NCBI GenBank assembly: GCA_019638595.1
Contig: JAHBTJ010000015.1
Coordinates: 1 to 64,000, forward strand
DNA from: Chitinophagaceae bacterium
GTDB taxonomy: Bacteria > Bacteroidota > Bacteroidia > Chitinophagales > Chitinophagaceae
Length of the DNA stretch: 64,000 bases
Direction of reading: 5' to 3'
The position numbers were made by a program, and so were the translations under genes. Every line of letters starts with the position of its first letter. Position 1 is the stretch's first letter. Below, piece after piece: positions 62,686-64,000 of this stretch. A model generated the notes under the pieces. It saw only the letters and a program-made list of their open reading frames with translations. It did no database searches and was not told the DNA's origin.

Positions 62686-64000
62686 TTAAATATTTCTTCG
62701 GTTTAATTCTTTGACCGCGTAATCTACAGCTCTCGCTGTTAAAGCCATATAAGTAACCGATGGTCCGGGAGTGGTACCTGAAGAGCACATGGCTGAACCG
62801 TCCGTAATAAATATATTCGGCACATCATGCATCTGGTTCCAACGATTCAGCACTGATGTCCTGGGATCGTTACCCATTCTGGCAGTTCCTGTTTCGTGTA
62901 TACATGCGCCCGGTATTTTATTCCGATTGTATGTTTCCACATTTTTTAGTCCTCCTGCTTCAAGAATTTCAGCAGCGCTGTTCATCATATCGTTCACCAT
63001 CGCCGCCTCGTTCTCCTTAAACTCACAATCCACGCAAATGACCGGCATTCCATATTTATCCTTTTTCTCCTCGTGCAAAAACGCCCTGTTTTCATAATAA
63101 GGCAGGTGCTCGGCCCAAGCCGTAATGGACATGCTCCAATGATCAGCCGGCTTTTTCAGATCTTCTTTAAATTCTCTGCCGAATCCTGGGCTGCCGCTCC
63201 TCCCTCGTCCGGCTCCTCCCTGGTAGGTAAATCCACGTAAATAATCTTTACGCTTAGTAGCCGCATTGATATTTCGGAAACGGGGTACAAAAATTCCGGT
63301 AGGGCGATTGCCAAAGGTAAACTTATCCTCAAATCCTTCAAACGTACCCTGAGCACCCATTCCATAAGGCATATCCATTAAATTATGCCCTATTTGCCCG
63401 CTGCTGTTACCCAGCCCATCCGGAAAAACTTCAGATTTGGAATTTAATAAAATTGCAGTAGTATTTAGTGTTGATGCATTCAGAAATATGATCTTCGCAT
63501 AAAATTCATACTGCTTCATTGTTTCTATATCTACAACCCGCACACCGGTAGCTCTTTTCTTCTCTTTGTCATAATACACTTCCTGAACCATGGAAAAGGG
63601 TCTTAAGGTCATATTACCGGTTCTGGCTGCGGCGGGCAGGGTGGCAGAATTACTGGAGAAATATGCCCCAAAGGAACAGGCATGGCCGGCTCCACAGCTT
63701 CCTTTATACTGACATTTCCCTCTTCCTTCTCCCATATTAAGCGTATAGTTTGCCGTACGCGCATTAATAATCATACGGCCATCGGCAAATTTGCCCTTTA
63801 TCCTCTGCGACACTTCCTTTTCCACGCAATTCATAGGCATCGGCGGCTGAAATTTGCCATCAGGTAATTGCGGTAATCCCTCTATTGAGCCTGAGATACC
63901 TACAAAGGGCTCTACATAGTCGTACCAGGGTGCAATGTCCTTATACCGGATCGGCCAATCCACACCAAAGCCATCTCTTGCATTCGCTTCAAAATCCAAA
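62686..64000 (-). CDS. GMC family oxidoreductase, 5' end outside window
   Basis: 437 residues are visible, the N-terminal FAD-binding half lies beyond the window. The C-terminal GMC domain carries IHETGTARMGNDP (catalytic His region) and TDGSAMCSSGTTPGPSVTYMALTARA. With subunit 3 it forms a flavoprotein dehydrogenase of sugars or related polyols at the periplasmic face. The first residues seen (DFEANARDGFGVDWPIRYKDI) are not a start. Internal CxxC-like cysteines in KCQYKGSCGAGHAC are also seen; their role is unclear. Confidence 0.9.
   Translation of the reverse strand, partial: LDFEANARDGFGVDWPIRYKDIAPWYDYVEPFVGISGSIEGLPQLPDGKFQPPMPMNCVEKEVSQRIKGKFADGRMIINARTANYTLNMGEGRGKCQYKGSCGAGHACSFGAYFSSNSATLPAAARTGNMTLRPFSMVQEVYYDKEKKRATGVRVVDIETMKQYEFYAKIIFLNASTLNTTAILLNSKSEVFPDGLGNSSGQIGHNLMDMPYGMGAQGTFEGFEDKFTFGNRPTGIFVPRFRNINAATKRKDYLRGFTYQGGAGRGRSGSPGFGREFKEDLKKPADHWSMSITAWAEHLPYYENRAFLHEEKKDKYGMPVICVDCEFKENEAAMVNDMMNSAAEILEAGGLKNVETYNRNKIPGACIHETGTARMGNDPRTSVLNRWNQMHDVPNIFITDGSAMCSSGTTPGPSVTYMALTARAVDYAVKELNRRNI

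Noticed and set aside
1-64000. tRNA, rRNA, CRISPR, prophage or defence system
   Set aside because: Reading both strands I saw no cloverleaf, no regularly spaced direct repeats with spacers, no phage structural genes and no recognisable defence nuclease set. The GIY-YIG/DnaQ protein alone is better explained as a repair protein.

Overview
The window looks like chromosomal DNA of a Bacteroidota bacterium, most likely family Chitinophagaceae. The support is a type IX secretion (T9SS) sorting domain, DUF1573 and DUF3467 proteins, GH92, many Gfo/Idh/MocA oxidoreductases, lipoproteins beginning Cys-Lys-Lys, few Shine-Dalgarno sites, and repeated TAnnTTTG -7 promoter elements, some with a TTTG-like -33 element. 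I see no rRNA, tRNA, CRISPR array or prophage.

Region by region. 0.3-3.4 kb: an ABC exporter pair and a YggS-like PLP protein. 3.4-5.0 kb: a complete IS1634-like element inserted exactly between convergent yggS and ribF; its 29-bp target duplication leaves both stop codons intact. 5.0-9.9 kb: ribF, purM, a dehydrogenase, a 57-residue membrane protein and corA. 10-15.5 kb: a DUF6056-like membrane protein, a GH92 mannosidase and a Tat-exported oxidoreductase. 15.6-23.5 kb (minus strand): tsaD, a MacB/FtsX permease, then a small polyketide-like operon (catalytically dead ketosynthase/CLF, active ketosynthase, acyl carrier protein, ABC-2 permease, TlpA-like protein) and trmH. 23.6-37.5 kb: AsmA-like protein, surface lipoproteins including a Cthe_2159 beta-helix protein, AIM24, a Rnk/GreA-like protein, and a giant T9SS protein with RCC1-type repeats cut in two by one in-frame amber codon. 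37.5-51 kb: NTF2-like protein, sugar porter, valS, a 34-residue membrane protein with its own terminator, a DnaQ/GIY-YIG fusion, Tex, a GT9 glycosyltransferase, DUF3467, and an overlapping pair made of a helix-hairpin-helix beta-barrel and an outer-membrane protein. 51-56 kb: tandem DUF1573 proteins, a redoxin, malate dehydrogenase, an NP-octapeptide repeat protein and a PD40 lipoprotein. 56-64 kb (minus strand): a GMC oxidoreductase (cut by the window edge), gluconate dehydrogenase subunit 3-like protein, polysaccharide deacetylase, a PVC-type cytochrome c lipoprotein and a ceramidase-like protein, which together look like a periplasmic sugar or lipid oxidation locus.

The observations I would check first are the IS insertion with its long duplication, the amber-split T9SS gene, the ketosynthase/CLF/ACP/exporter operon, the 34-residue protein, and the perfectly periodic NP repeat protein. 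I do not see a clearly new defence system. Start codons were moved from the longest ORF to a better internal start wherever a signal peptide or family N-terminus argued for it. All family assignments come from reading motifs, not from database searches.
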